A program made the translations under genes and the position numbers. Below, piece by piece: positions 53,367-64,000 of a DNA stretch of 64,000 nucleotides (within the stretch, counting starts at the first letter, position 1; every line of letters begins with the position of its first letter). Source of the DNA: Lepiota brunneoincarnata (lineage: Eukaryota; Basidiomycota; Agaricomycetes; Agaricales; Agaricaceae); the NCBI GenBank assembly GCA_023014365.1, contig JAEBUN010000015.1, forward strand, positions 62,001 to 126,000, written 5' to 3'. The notes beneath the pieces were generated by a model. The model saw nothing but the letters and a program-made list of their open reading frames with translations, ran no database searches and was not told the DNA's origin.

Positions 53367-55635
53367 TTTTTTTTTTTTAAAAAAAATCAACAATTTATAA
53401 TGTGGTGCTTGAATGCAGTCTGCGTGCACTAGCTACGTACAAGGTAACTAATACATGGTATAACTACCAATGAAGGTAGGGAAGAGAGTCCCGCTAACTT
53501 GAAAGGCTACACTCCATAAAGAAGTGTGCATGGGTGACGAGCTTGCTGCTCCAACAGAAACCAGGGCACAACAGACAAGGGGTGGATAGGGCCAACAGGT
53601 CCCCCCCCCCCTGAAGGGGGTTAGGAGTCATTTCTCCATAAATCCCTACATCCCGCAGACTAAGGCTCTAAGAGCTTCAGGTCTCTGCCCCTAAGGGCAC
53701 TAGAAGTCAATTCTCCATAAATCACTACACCCCACCCTCTGGGTGGGGGGTGAATAACCATTGGCTCCTCAAGGCTGAAGCCCATGAGGGGGGAACAACC
53801 CAAAGGCCTCCCCAGTTATCCCACCCCTTGAGGCCAGGATAGGAATGCAAACATGGTGGGATTGCATTCCAGAAAGCCCAAAAGGGCATTGAGGTTGCGG
53901 GGTAAGCCACCATATTGTGTGTACTCTAGACAGGAGGTGAGAATGTGCGTGTGGGTTTCAAGCCACAACCCACAGGGACAGGAGTGATCCTCCTGGGGAT
54001 GGAATCTAGCGCAGTACTCCCCTATAGGAGCGTGACCGAGTATAGTGCGGACTGCCTGCGCCATGCCAGCAATGGACATCTGGGGGCCAATTTCTCGGAG
54101 CCAGGTACCTCCAGAGAGGTATGAGGGTTGTAGTGGCTTTCCGAGGGAGTCCAGCAGGGGCAGGAAATTCCTACCCCTATACAAGGGTGAGCAAAACATA
54201 TTCACCCACTTGTTGATGCACCCTCTCATGACCTCAGCCTGGAGGGAGTCAATAGTGGTCATTGGGCGAATGCCCAGCAAGCCGTGAAGCTCCTTCACCA
54301 TTGCAACAGCGTCAGAGTGAAGCTCTGCAACAGAGCCCGAGGGCACCTACCAGAAGGTGATGGTCCGCTGGGCCTTGGCAGACAACCAGCGATCCAGAGA
54401 TCGGCACATCTCCAGGGAATGAGCCTGGCCGGTGTGCACAGAAGGATCAACAGCTCTGCAGGCTCCATCCACAGAGCTGGTGTAAATAAAGATGTGGTCA
54501 GTTTCAGCATGATCCAGGACCATGCCTACTCCCAACCGGATGGAGTGGAGCTCCACTGGCCTGTTCTCATCTGCAAATGGGCTGAACGGCTCAGTAAGCT
54601 GCAGAAGCACGTCCTGTACCTCCATGAGAGCGCTCTTCACCTTAGGCTGAAGCACTGGAATGAGAGACAAGATAGACCAAGGGTACTCCAGGGAGCTCCC
54701 CCTGAACTTGTGGCCCAGTAAGGGCTGAAGCGGGTGATTTGCCGCAAGCATGGCGACCCGGAATATCATTCAGGAAGCCAACTTCTTAAGATGCAGCCAG
54801 AAGAGCCTCTGCCCCCCCGGAGGGGGACATGCAAAATGCACCAATGATCCAATTAGTGGCATGCCGCTGCATGGAGTTGAACATCTTGAGGATTCTCTTA
54901 TTATGGAAACCCTCATGATACTACATACGGAATCCATACATGGCAATAGGAACCATGCAGAACCGGTAGAGGAGGCACTTCTGATTGGGAAGCAACCTCC
55001 AGGTTGAATTACCAAGCATCCCCATTGCACCAACCATGGAGAAAGCCTTGGTAGAACCTCCCATGTCTTGGACTGGACTATAAGGGTCCTGTCATCAACA
55101 TACAATAGCATGTCAACATCGAGGCTAGGGGTCCTCTAGTAATACAGGTAAACCAGCGGGACCAGATACAAGGCCAACAAGACCGGTGACAGAGCAGAGC
55201 CCTACCCCACACCCACATCCGCCTGTCTGGGATCTGACCGGAAGGAATTCCACAAGTAAGTGGTAAACCTCCCAACCAGGTAGGAGCCGAAGAACCACAC
55301 CAGCTCAGGCACAAATCCCAACCAAGAAAGTACCGCAAGAATCATGTCATAATTCAGTAAAGGAAAGAACTGAGCAATGTTGAAGGCAGCAATGCTCATC
55401 TGCAGCCCCCTAGCCCACCCCGCACAAATGAGATGGGTGAGGATCAACTTGGCATCCTCCGTGGACTTCTGGCGGATACCGCCAACCCAGTTGGGATGAA
55501 ATACCCCCCACTTGATGCAGTCAAACAGGAGGTGATTGGAGATCATCTTCTCCATAAGCTTACCCAATGTGTTCAAAAGCATGATCGGCTGAAAGGCCGT
55601 AGGCGTGGAGTATGAGGGCTTCCCTGGCTTAGGTA
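53367..55635 (-). mobile_element. LINE family B, copy 2
   Basis: Poly-T at 53367 directly follows the right target duplication of copy i. It holds the B 3' UTR, knuckle, RNase H and RT back to PKPGKPSYSTPTAFQPIML. At 55635 it is joined to another B piece in the same orientation but out of order. No target duplication can be seen for this copy. Confidence 0.85.
53816..55635 (-). pseudogene. LINE B ORF2 fragment of copy 2, broken
   Basis: It encodes RT (LNTLGKLMEKMIS, AAFNIAQFFPLLNYDM), part of RNase H (VELHSIRLGVGMVLDHAE, VDPSVHTGQAHSLEMC) and the final knuckle CPCGLWLETHTHILTSC. Stops and deletions break it into at least five frames. Two segments present in copies 1 and 4 are missing here: one between the RT box and the thumb (near 55055) and one before RNase H (near 54560). 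Confidence 0.75.
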
Positions 55636-55867
55636 TGAGTTACGGAAACCCTCGTGATACCACATGCAGAATCCATATGTGGCAATAGGAACCATGCAGG
55701 ACCAGTAAAGGAGGCGCTTCTGGTCAGGAAGCAGCCCCCAGGTTGAATTACCAAGCATCCCCATTGCACCAACCATGGAGAAAGCCTTGGTAGAATAGTA
55801 CTGCACGTGCTCGTGGAAAGTGAGAGCACAGTCAAAATAGAAACCCAAGTACTGCCAGAACAGCTTG
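55636..55867 (-). mobile_element. LINE family B fragment 3 (RT thumb piece)
   Basis: It encodes RPKLFWQYLGFYFD through MWYHEGFRN and then joins copy 2 upstream of its RT. The order is impossible for one element, so this is a separate B copy cut by copy 2 or by recombination. Its other side meets the poly-T of copy 4. Confidence 0.75.
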
Positions 55868-58583
55868 GGCCTCTTTTTTTTTTTTTTTTTTTTTTTGAAA
55901 TCAACAATGTATAACGCGGTGCTTGAATGCAGTCCATGTGCACTAGCCATGTACAAAGCAACTAATACATGGTATAACTACCAATGAAGGTAGGGAATAG
56001 AATCCCACTGACTCAAAAGGCTACACTTCATAAAGAAGTGCGCATAGGTGAAGAGCTCGCTGCCCCGACAGAAACCAGGGCGTGACAGATGAGGGGTGGA
56101 TAGGGCTGACAGGTCCCCCCCCCAAAGGGGGTTAGGAGTCAGTTCTCTGTAAATCCCTACACCCCACAGACTAAGGCTCTAAGAGCTTCAGGTCTCCACC
56201 CCTAAGGGCGTTAGGAGTCAATTCTCCATAAATTGCTACACCCTGCCCAGAGGGCGGGGGGTGAATAACCGTCAGCCCCTTGAGGCCAAAGCCCACAAGG
56301 GGGGAATAACCCGAAGGCCCTCCCCAGTTATCCCACCCCTTGGGGCCAGGATAGGAACACAAATGTGGAAGGATTGTGCTCCAGAAAGCCCAGAAGGGCT
56401 TTTTTTTTTTTTTTTTTTTTTAAAATCTCCAATTTATTATGTGGGCCATGTAGGGAGGCCACGTGCAGCAATGTACTACAGTACAAACAACCAAGCCATA
56501 CACTACAGGGTATCTGTACATACAATGCGTGACCGCGGATGCAGGCATGCATTTCCCCATGCCCAGGACAAAGCCGCCCCAAGCAAACGGAGGCGGGAAG
56601 ACAGCTGCTGCCCAGCGTGCGGTACGGAAGCCAAACTGGGGCGAGGTCCCCCCCCTAATGGGGGTTAGGGGTCAATTCCCACATAAATCCCTACACACCA
56701 TCCAAAGGTGGTGGGGGAATAACCAACACCCCAGCCCGGACCCAACCGGGTGCCAGGCAGAGCTACTAGCCGATACCCCCCGGGGGGGGCCTGGCCCTCT
56801 CAGCGAACATGAACATGGTCGGGGACGCCTCGAGGAAAGCAATGGGAGCCTCGACCGTAGCTGGGACCCCCATCATGGAGTGCCTAGGGCAACTCCAGAA
56901 CACGTGCTTGCGAGTCTCCTCCCAAAACCCGCAGCGACAGGAATAGTCTTCCTGTGGGAAAAAGTGCCTCCGATAGCTCCCTATTGGCACATGGTTAAGA
57001 ATAGCACGCATCATCTGGGCCATCAAAGACACTGAATGAGCGTACGGGATCCAGGCCCCACTGTGGAGGTACGTGGGCCGCAGGGGACAGTCGTCGTCCC
57101 TGGCAAGCTGGAGGAAACCATGCCTGCGATGGTTAGGATCCTGGAACAAATCAATCCAGCGGTCCTGACAAGAACGTACTTCCTCCTTATGGAGGTAGTC
57201 AAGCGAGGCCCGGGGACGTGCCCCTACCCCAATGGGAGGCAATGACCGTGTGAAGTTGTGTACCTGAGTATGGAAAGGCCACCTCGCATGTGAAGGGACC
57301 CCCCAGAAGTGAACTGAGTGGGCTGGACCCCTGGCAAACCACCTGGCAAGAAGGCGGCAGACCACCAAGGAGTGACCCTGGGCGGAGTGCACCGATGGGT
57401 CCACCGCCTGCCTGGCCGAGGCCATTGAGTCAGTGAACAGGACAAGGCTAGCGGCACCCTCGACAGCAACTGCCTTGGACACTGCCAGCCAGATGGTGAA
57501 AAGCTCGGCCTTGGGAGCCGTGACCTTCCCCCCCAGAAGCCGGACTGTGTGGATGCAGTCCAGCCCCTGGAAAACCTGGGTGGCTGAGACCGCCTGGTGG
57601 ACCTGGTGGGGCAGCAGACTTGTGTCCATCGCTGCCACCAGAACCCCCGGATCGGCCTGCGCCTGGGTGAGAACCTGGTTGAGAGCCGCAACATGGGCCA
57701 TAAGGGCATCCTCTGCCCCCTGGTCATACGAGTGGAAGTGGACCCTGCCTGGGTACACATCCAAGAGGTGGCGCCCTGGCCAGGCTTCCGGCGCAACAGC
57801 GTTGAAAGGCCTGGTGAGGGTGGCAAGACGCTGGTTAGCGTCGACAACAGGCCCCCTCACCTTGATCAACTCACAGGGAGGGAGTCTGGCTATAGACCGG
57901 ACATGAGACCGGAGATTTCTGCTGTAGCCCCAGCCAAGGAGGGCATGAATGGGATGGCCCAGCGCAAGCGTGGCGTACCGCAACTCGGCACAATCACGAA
58001 GCTTCCAGAGATGAAGATGAATGGGGATCAGGCCCACAATAGCCCCAACCCCCCCATCGGGTGATGTCCTAAAGGCGCCAGTAATCCAGAGTGCAGCCCG
58101 ATGCTGCATCCGGCGGAGGTGGTCCAAAGTGCCCTTACACCTGGTGCCCTGGTAATACCACAAGCGGAAGCCATACGTAGCAATGGGAACCACGCATGAC
58201 CAATAAAGAAGGTGCTTCTGGTCTGGCAGAAGCCCCTGGATGGAGTTACCAAGCATCCCCATGGCCTTGACTGTGGAAATAGCCTTAGTAGAGTAGAAAC
58301 GAACATGCTCCTTAAATGTAAGGGCACGGTCGAAATAGAAACCCAGGTACCTCCAATAGGTCTTGGGCTGACGAGGGGTGGTGCCAGTGAATGGGGGAAA
58401 TCCCAAGTCCACTGGGGGATTCTCACTGGAACGATCCTGTGAGAAATGGAAGAGCTTGGACTTATCGTGCTCCACAACAAGTGCAAACCGAGTGAAGGTG
58501 TCATGGACAACCTCGTAAGATCTGCGGAGCAGGATGCAGTTAGCGTCCAGGTCCCAGGCCTGCGCCATGATGGTACCATTGTC

Positions 58584-60600
58584 CGGCACTCCTTTCCCTC
58601 TTACCACCATCATCCCCCCTCTTATATTATTTTCTACTCCTAATCTACAGGCAGCTGTCCCGTTTTTAGTGGGTTGTCTACACTATTCCACCTCTCTTCA
58701 CCCTTCTGGAGCGTCCCGGGGCTGTCTGGGGTTGTTGGGGAGTTGGGTGCGCCCTTGGCAAAGGTGCTTAATGGCTGGGTATGCTGGCCGCCTGATGAGC
58801 TGGCAATTCTGGGCGGTCTCTGCTGGGGTCAGTGGATCCCTGGCTGGCCGAAATGGGTTAGGAGTCCCCCTGGGCATGTCCTGGGCAGGTTCGCAGTGGG
58901 ACAACCGCGCTCCTCACCAAGCTCTCGCGAAACCTGTAGCGAGTGCGCTTCCCCCAAATACCCCCTCGCGAGTAGGGAGTCTCCCGCTTGAAAACGAGGG
59001 CACGCCCGCAAGGGACCGAGAGGATAGGGGACAGTAAGAGGGGGCATAGCCGTGAAAACAAGCCGACCGAGAGGACAGGCCACCCCCCTCCTGCATTCCA
59101 AGCGAGTAAAGCTCAGCCAGGTGCAGGACGTTAGTAGGGATCACCCAAACTCCGGGGCAGCTCTCACGCTGCGACTTCCATCCTGGTAGCGGCCCCTGCG
59201 AGACAGTAAGCCCAGACAGTTATACAGGGATCCGTGCTTATCATAGATCTGGGCGACCGGATCTCGATCACGAACCGGCTGCTGGGTAACGGGAAGGTGG
59301 TCCGGGGGTCGCGCCCTGGGTAGCCACTGGGCCATAGCGGTTCGTTCAGAGAATGGCAAACCGGCTCAAGAGATCAAGATCTGCTGTCGATCGATCCCGG
59401 GTAAGATCCGGGTTTATCGGTTTGAGTTGTTACCATGTCAGTGGTTCTAGTGTGAGCCTGTGAGTTGAGTGGCGGAGTTTAGCCCGCCTTGTACACCCTT
59501 TAGGAAGGCCTTCTGTGCCAACCCGCTACCCTGGGGATTACCTAGTTGGGAGGGCAACGGGTTTAGGGTGTTCCGCGTTTTTGCACCGCCTCATGTAAGT
59601 CCGGCCCGTTGGCTTTAGTGCTGCACCAATTAGGGAGGCTGTTAGTGTGCCGACCCATGCCCCCGGGTGCACCACCTATAGGGGAGGCCCCCGCCTGTGT
59701 CTATGGCAAGTAAAGCTCAGTCTGGCATGGGAGTAACGGGCGCCATAGCACTCATCTTACGCCAAGCGGGCCATGTTGGGATCACGCGGAGTTTGCCCGC
59801 AAGGGGCTCCTTGGATGGGTGCAGCAGAGTTCTCCTCCAGTGGGGGACTCTGGCTATGCCTCATATTTACCGACAGTCTCATCAGAGACTTACCCCAGTG
59901 TGGGGATGTCTCAGTCTCAAACAGGATGCCGGAGACCCCGACATCACCGTCCTTGATCTTAGGGTCAGGTCCGGTGTGTATTCCTGTATTAGCTACTGAT
60001 GAAGTGGCTAGGCCTCCCCTATGCCCAGGATGCCTTCCGTCACCGACATCATGGTTGACTTTTTCCCTTCCTCTTCAGGAAGTTTACCTTGCCTCCTTGG
60101 TTTTTGTCCAACCACCTGGGCATTTACGGTGAATTAACACCAACGTGCTACATGCATGGGGACCAGGGACCCTTGGCTATCTGGCAGGTTCTCCAACCTG
60201 CCCACCTGCATTAGGCTCCCAGGGCCTGCAGATTTTACTCCCACAGGAACTCCTTGTGATTTACGCTGGTGCTGTTTAAGTACTAGCATTTGTCTGGAGG
60301 GGAGTATGTACCACATGCTCCCTCCTCCAGCCACTGTCCTCTGGGAAGGTGTGGTAGCAGAGTGGGCTACTTGGTGGGACCCCGTGCATCTGGTGCCCTT
60401 CGGGTGCAGGCATGTGCTAACCACTGGGTAGTCTCCCACTTGTTTCTCCGCTTCTTTTGGGCAGTCCTCTCCTGAGCTTGGGGTAATGCAAGCTCGCGTT
60501 GGCAGGCATGCCAGTATGTAGGGCGGACTTTGTAGCTACTTGCCCCCTGTAGTAGGTAGTTGCACGCAGCCTCCCATCATGGCCCGTGTTATAAATTGTA

Positions 60601-60633
<33 letters not shown>
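58584..60633 (+). mobile_element. Element C: 2-kb non-autonomous retroposon with LINE A tail
   Basis: 2,050 bp flanked by the 14-bp duplication ATGGTACCATTGTC (58570-58583 and 60634-60647), ending in a 28-nt A tract. Only the last ~58 bp (TGTAGTAGGTAGTTGCACGC to TTATAAATTGTAGATTT) resemble the LINE A 3' end. The rest encodes nothing convincing on either strand. It carries an antisense SINE-like unit (58951-59345). It was probably copied in trans by LINE A machinery, and may derive from a host non-coding transcript or a chimera. Confidence 0.8.
58951..59345 (-). repeat. SINE-like unit S2 with pol III boxes inside element C
   Basis: On the minus strand an A box TGGCCCAGTGG (59324-59334, perfect) and a weaker B box GGTTCGTGATC (59266-59276) precede a body whose 225-bp end (58951-59175) is the source-like, CpG-rich version of 9599-9823. 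No A tract marks its 3' end, so the full extent is uncertain. Confidence 0.5.
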
Positions 60634-60637
<4 letters not shown>

Positions 60638-61994
60638 TACCATTGTCAACGTAAGACAGGAGCGAGAGGCCTGGCTGAGGGAGCCTCCACTCAATAATAT
60701 ACATGGCGGGAGCCAGGTAAAGGCCAGACAGGACAGGTGAGAGGGCGGACCCCTGGCCCACCCCCACCTCCGCCCAGAACAGTTCAGACAGGAAGGAGTT
60801 CCAGGTGTAGCTGGTGAACCTCCCCGTGAGATAAGAAGCGAAGAACCGGCCCATGCAAGGGGAGAACCCCTGCCAAGCCAGAACTGCGAGAAGCATCCCA
60901 TGGTTCAGGGATGGGAAGAACTGTGCAATGTCAAAGGCAAGAACACTCGTTTTTAACCTGTGGGCCCACCCAGCATGGACAAAGTGCACGAGGTAGGCAC
61001 CAGCATCTTCAGTGGACTGCTGGATCACACCTCTGAACTGGTTTGGATGAAACACGCCAAACTTGACAGCCTTGAACTGCAAGCAGCGCAAGATCATTTT
61101 CTTGATAAGTTTACCGAGAGTGTTGAGAAGGACAATCAGTCTGAACGCCTTCGGAGTAGCATAGGAGGGCTTGCTAGGCTTCAGTATGATAACCGACACG
61201 CTCTCCTTAAAGTGACGAGGCCAATGCCCGCACTCCATGCAGGCATCAGCGATCCGGCAGACCAAGTGGGTAACCATCGGGCCCGCCAGAACAGACTTGA
61301 GGTGTGTCCACGTGACGTGGTCTGGACCAGGCGACGACAAAGAGGAGCACGTGCGCAAGGCCTCATGCATCTCCAAGTCGGAAAAGACTGGCCACTCCCG
61401 CAGTGGGAGCGGATCGATCTGATCAAGAACCCTGACATCAACCGGGTGGTCATTAGCAGCATTGTAAGAGCTGTAGAGCCCCTCCCAGAGCTCCCTGAGA
61501 GTGTTGTAGGGGCGATCCCGATAGCGGATCACCTTACAGGGGGGTAACTTGCGTGCCCTAACCCAATCCATCAGGTCCTAGGGGTGCTTGTTGGTAGAAG
61601 CAACCTCCTCAATACACTCATCGAAGAACTTGCATTTGGCAGCCTTCCAGGTCCGCTTAAACATGCGGGCATCCTCCCAGTCCCGAGACCAAGAATACAC
61701 CGCATAAGTGTGCAAGCACTTGTCATCCCACCACAGTTTAGATCATGAGACAACGCAGATCTCCTTGGAGTGGGTAAGCCACGCCTCAGAGAAGACCACA
61801 GAGATAGCCAGAGCCACCTTGTCGATCCTGTCAGATGAGCCCAGGTCTGGGTAATCTAGGCCCACAAGCCCTGTTGAGACCTCAGCTAGGAACTCGGCCT
61901 CCTTGTCTGAGCCCTGCTTCAGCGAGCACCTGGGCACAGCCCCCTCAAAGGCTTCCAGAGGGACAGTGATCTGAAGGGGGCAGCCCAGAAGGGC

Positions 61995-63989
61995 ATTGAG
62001 GTTGCGGGGTAAGCTGCCACACCGTGTGTACTCCGGACAGGAGGTGAGAATGTGAGTGCGGGTTTCAAGCCGCAACCCACAGGGATAGGAGTGATCCTCC
62101 TGGGGGTGGAACCTAGCATGGTACTCCCCTATAGGGGCGTGACTGAGTATAATGCAGACTGTCCACACCATGCCAGCAACAGACATCCGAGGGCCGATTT
62201 CTCGGAGCCAAGTACCTCCAGAGAGGTATGAGGGTTGGAGAGACTTCCCAAAGGAGTCCAACAGAGGGAGGAAGTTCCTGCCTCAATACAAGGGTGAGCG
62301 AAACATATTCACCCACTCATCAATACACCCCCTCGTGACCTCAGCACAAAGAGAATCAATGGTGGTTGCTGGGCAGACGCCCAACAAGATGTGGAGCTCC
62401 TTCACCATTGCAACAGCATTGGAGTGAAGTTCTGCAACAGAGCCCAAGGGCACCTGCCAGAAAGTGACGGTCCGCTGTGCCTTGGCAGACAACCAGCAAT
62501 CCAGAGACCAGCATACCTCCAGGGAATGAGCCTGGCCAGGGTGCACAGAAGGATCAACAGCTCTGCGGGTGAAGCCCACAGAGCTGGTGTATATAAAGAT
62601 GTGATCAGTTTCAGCACAATCTAGGACCATGCCTACCCCCAATCAAATGGAGTGGAGCTCCGCATCAGCAAGCAGAACTCTCCCCACAGCCTGCCTGGCC
62701 TGTCTGACCAAGCGCCCGCCTGCAAACATGCAAGCCACCGAGATGGCCTGCAGCCTCCTGCACGGCAGCTGGTGCACACCAGCCGCTATGCAAGCAGATG
62801 ATGGGTTGGCCTGCGCCCTCCGGATAGAGATGTGCAGTCTGTCGAGATGCCATTGCTTCAAATCCCCCTCCGGATCAACAGTGTAAAGCATGAATTTGAC
62901 CCACTCCAAAAAGCAATCCAAAATCCAGAGACCTGGCCTGTTCTTGTCTGTGAATGGGCTGAATGGCTCAGTAAGTTGCGGGAGCACATTCTGTACTTCC
63001 ATGAGGGTACTCCTCACCTTGGGCCAAAGCACCGAGGTGAGAGATGAAACAGATTGAGGGTGCGCAGGGGTGCTCCCTCTGAACTCATGGCCCAGCAAGG
63101 GCCAAAGCAGATGATTTGCCACAAGTGTGGCAACCCAGAATATTGTTCAGGAGGCCAATTTCTTGAGATGCAACCTGAAGGGCAGAAGGCCCATGAGAGC
63201 CTCTGCCCCCTCAGAGGGAGACATACAAAAAGCACTGATGATCCAATTAGCAGCGTGCCGCTGCATGGAGTTAAACATCTTGAGGATTCCCTTATTGCGG
63301 AAGCCCTCATGATACCACATACAAAATCTGTATGTGGCTATAGGAACCACGCAGGACTGATAGAGGAGGTGCTTCTGATCAGGAAGTAGCCCCCGGGTTG
63401 AATTACCAAGCATCCCCATCGCTCCAACCATGAAGAAAGCCTTGGTGGAATAGTAGTGCACATGTTCACAGAAAGTGAGAGCACGGTCAAAATAGAAACC
63501 CAAGTACCGCCAAAATGGCTTAGGTCTCAAAGGGGTGTCCCCCATATACGGATGGAAGCCCAGGTCTATAGGCAGGTTGGCATCCCTCGGATTGCAAGAG
63601 AAGTGAAAGACCTCAGACTTGGTGTGCTCAAGCGTGAGGCCAAAAGAGTCAAAGAGCCCATGCATGCAGCGATATACCGCCTACAGGGCAGTAACATTGT
63701 ACTCCCATGTCTTGGACTAGACTATAAGGGTCCCATCATCAACATATGAAAGCATGTCAACGCCAAGGCCAGGGGTTCTCTGGTAGTAGAGATACACCAG
63801 GGGGGCCAGATACAAGGCCAATAAGACCAGGGACAGAGCAGAGCCCTGCCCCACGCCTACATCCACCTGCCTGGGGTCAGACCGGAAAGAATTCCATAAG
63901 TATGTGGTAGACCTCCCGACCAGGTAAGAGCTGAAGAATTGCACCAGCTCTGGCGCAAACCCCAACTGTGACAGCACCGCAAGAACCAT
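61995..63989 (-). pseudogene. LINE B ORF2 fragment of copy 4
   Basis: From the window edge it encodes RT (GQGSALSLVL, SYVDDGTLIV with both Asp kept), the thumb (WRYLGFYFDRALTF), the linker, RNase H (LADAELHSI, IYTSSVG, TFWQVPLGSVAELHS) and the knuckle CPCGLRLETRTHILTSC. Several frame breaks (near 63715, 63125, 62640 and 62280) inactivate it. Confidence 0.78.
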
Positions 63990-64000
63990 ATCATGGTTCA

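Larger units (their letters stand above)
56400..61981 (-). mobile_element. LINE family A, copy j (split by element C)
   Basis: Poly-T from 56400, 3' UTR and ORF2. It is interrupted at 58583 by element C and resumes at 60634. It is truncated in the endonuclease region at 61981. The 13-bp duplication AGCCCAGAAGGGC proves insertion into LINE B copy 4. Confidence 0.93.
56766..61981 (-). pseudogene. LINE A ORF2 of copy j, split by element C
   Basis: From 61981: the end of the endonuclease (CPLQITVPLEAFE), linker, then RT to SYVDNGTI at 60634. After element C it continues with IMAQAWDLDANC, RNase H (MDTSLLPHQ, PKAELFTI, TDSMAS, PSHARWPFH) and the knuckle CRCGFWEETRKHVFWSC, ending at TAG 56766-56768. 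The second half (about 600 codons) has no stop. A stop near 61580 and TGA near 61743 break the first part. The catalytic box is YVDN. Confidence 0.82.
55868..64000 (-). mobile_element. LINE family B, copy 4 (split by LINE A copy j; continues past window)
   Basis: Poly-T from about 55873 and B 3' UTR to 56399, then from 61982 to the window end. The insertion of copy j duplicated AGCCCAGAAGGGC (56387-56399 and 61982-61994). Confidence 0.9.

Noticed and set aside
59380..60130. rRNA or spacer-like sequence inside element C
   Set aside because: The GC-rich text looked structural, but I recognise no conserved rRNA core; open frames here (59697-59999, 59773-60132) have no protein-like features.

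Overview
The window is a nest of transposable elements from a filamentous fungus, most likely a mushroom-forming basidiomycete. The evidence is: Tad-like LINEs with an RNase H domain and a C-terminal zinc knuckle; two fungal types of Ty3/Gypsy element (a chromovirus and a PYIDD-type element); a Copia fragment; and spliced genes with 48-63 bp GT-AG introns, one of which has a fungal Zn2Cys6 cluster. I found no housekeeping gene, no rRNA and no intact tRNA gene. The species cannot be named from the sequence alone.

Two related LINE families dominate. Family A ends in ATAAATTGGAGATTT(A)n and is present in at least ten copies (a-j). Family B ends in ATAAATTGTTGATTT(A)n. Almost all copies are 5'-truncated and carry stops. 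Layout: 1-9598 family A copies a (+), b (-) and c (+, the most complete for ORF1 plus ORF2); 9599-11290 a SINE-like fragment and a Copia integrase fragment split by A copy d; 11291-12357 a tRNA-headed, LINE-tailed SINE (-); 12358-25448 a B copy (-) split by A copy e (13115-15713) and by a chromovirus, Gypsy-1 (16050-24122); 25449-47275 A copy f (-), whose 3' UTR is split by a 13.8-kb LTR retrotransposon, LTR-RT-2 (25665-39467), and whose ORF1 is split by a solo LTR of the same family (43975-45295); 47276-48586 a candidate LTR and two head-to-head LINE ORF1-like fragments; 48587-53353 A copies g, h and i; 53367-64000 B copies, the last split by A copy j, which is itself split by a 2-kb non-autonomous element (58584-60633). 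Target-site duplications confirm most of these boundaries.

The most interesting object is LTR-RT-2. On the minus strand it reads LTR, PBS, gag, a -1 frameshift signal, protease, RT/RNase H, integrase, and then a 4.3-kb cargo region before the PPT and second LTR. The cargo holds two intron-containing genes on the opposite strand. The first encodes a Zn2Cys6 protein; the second encodes an unknown basic protein. The whole element, LTRs, coding region and cargo alike, carries 26 exact copies of the palindrome TAAGCTTA (about 0.2 expected). The solo LTR carries four more, and I found only one in the rest of the window. In gag-pol the motif falls in two reading phases, and in the cargo it lies only in introns, flanks and one stop codon. 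This suggests a nucleic-acid-level signal, possibly a binding site for an element-encoded or host protein.

Decay is dominated by C-to-T and G-to-A changes at CpG. Most premature stops in Gypsy-1 and in several LINE ORFs are TGA, and differences between LTR pairs and repeat pairs are almost all transitions, as expected from cytosine methylation and deamination.
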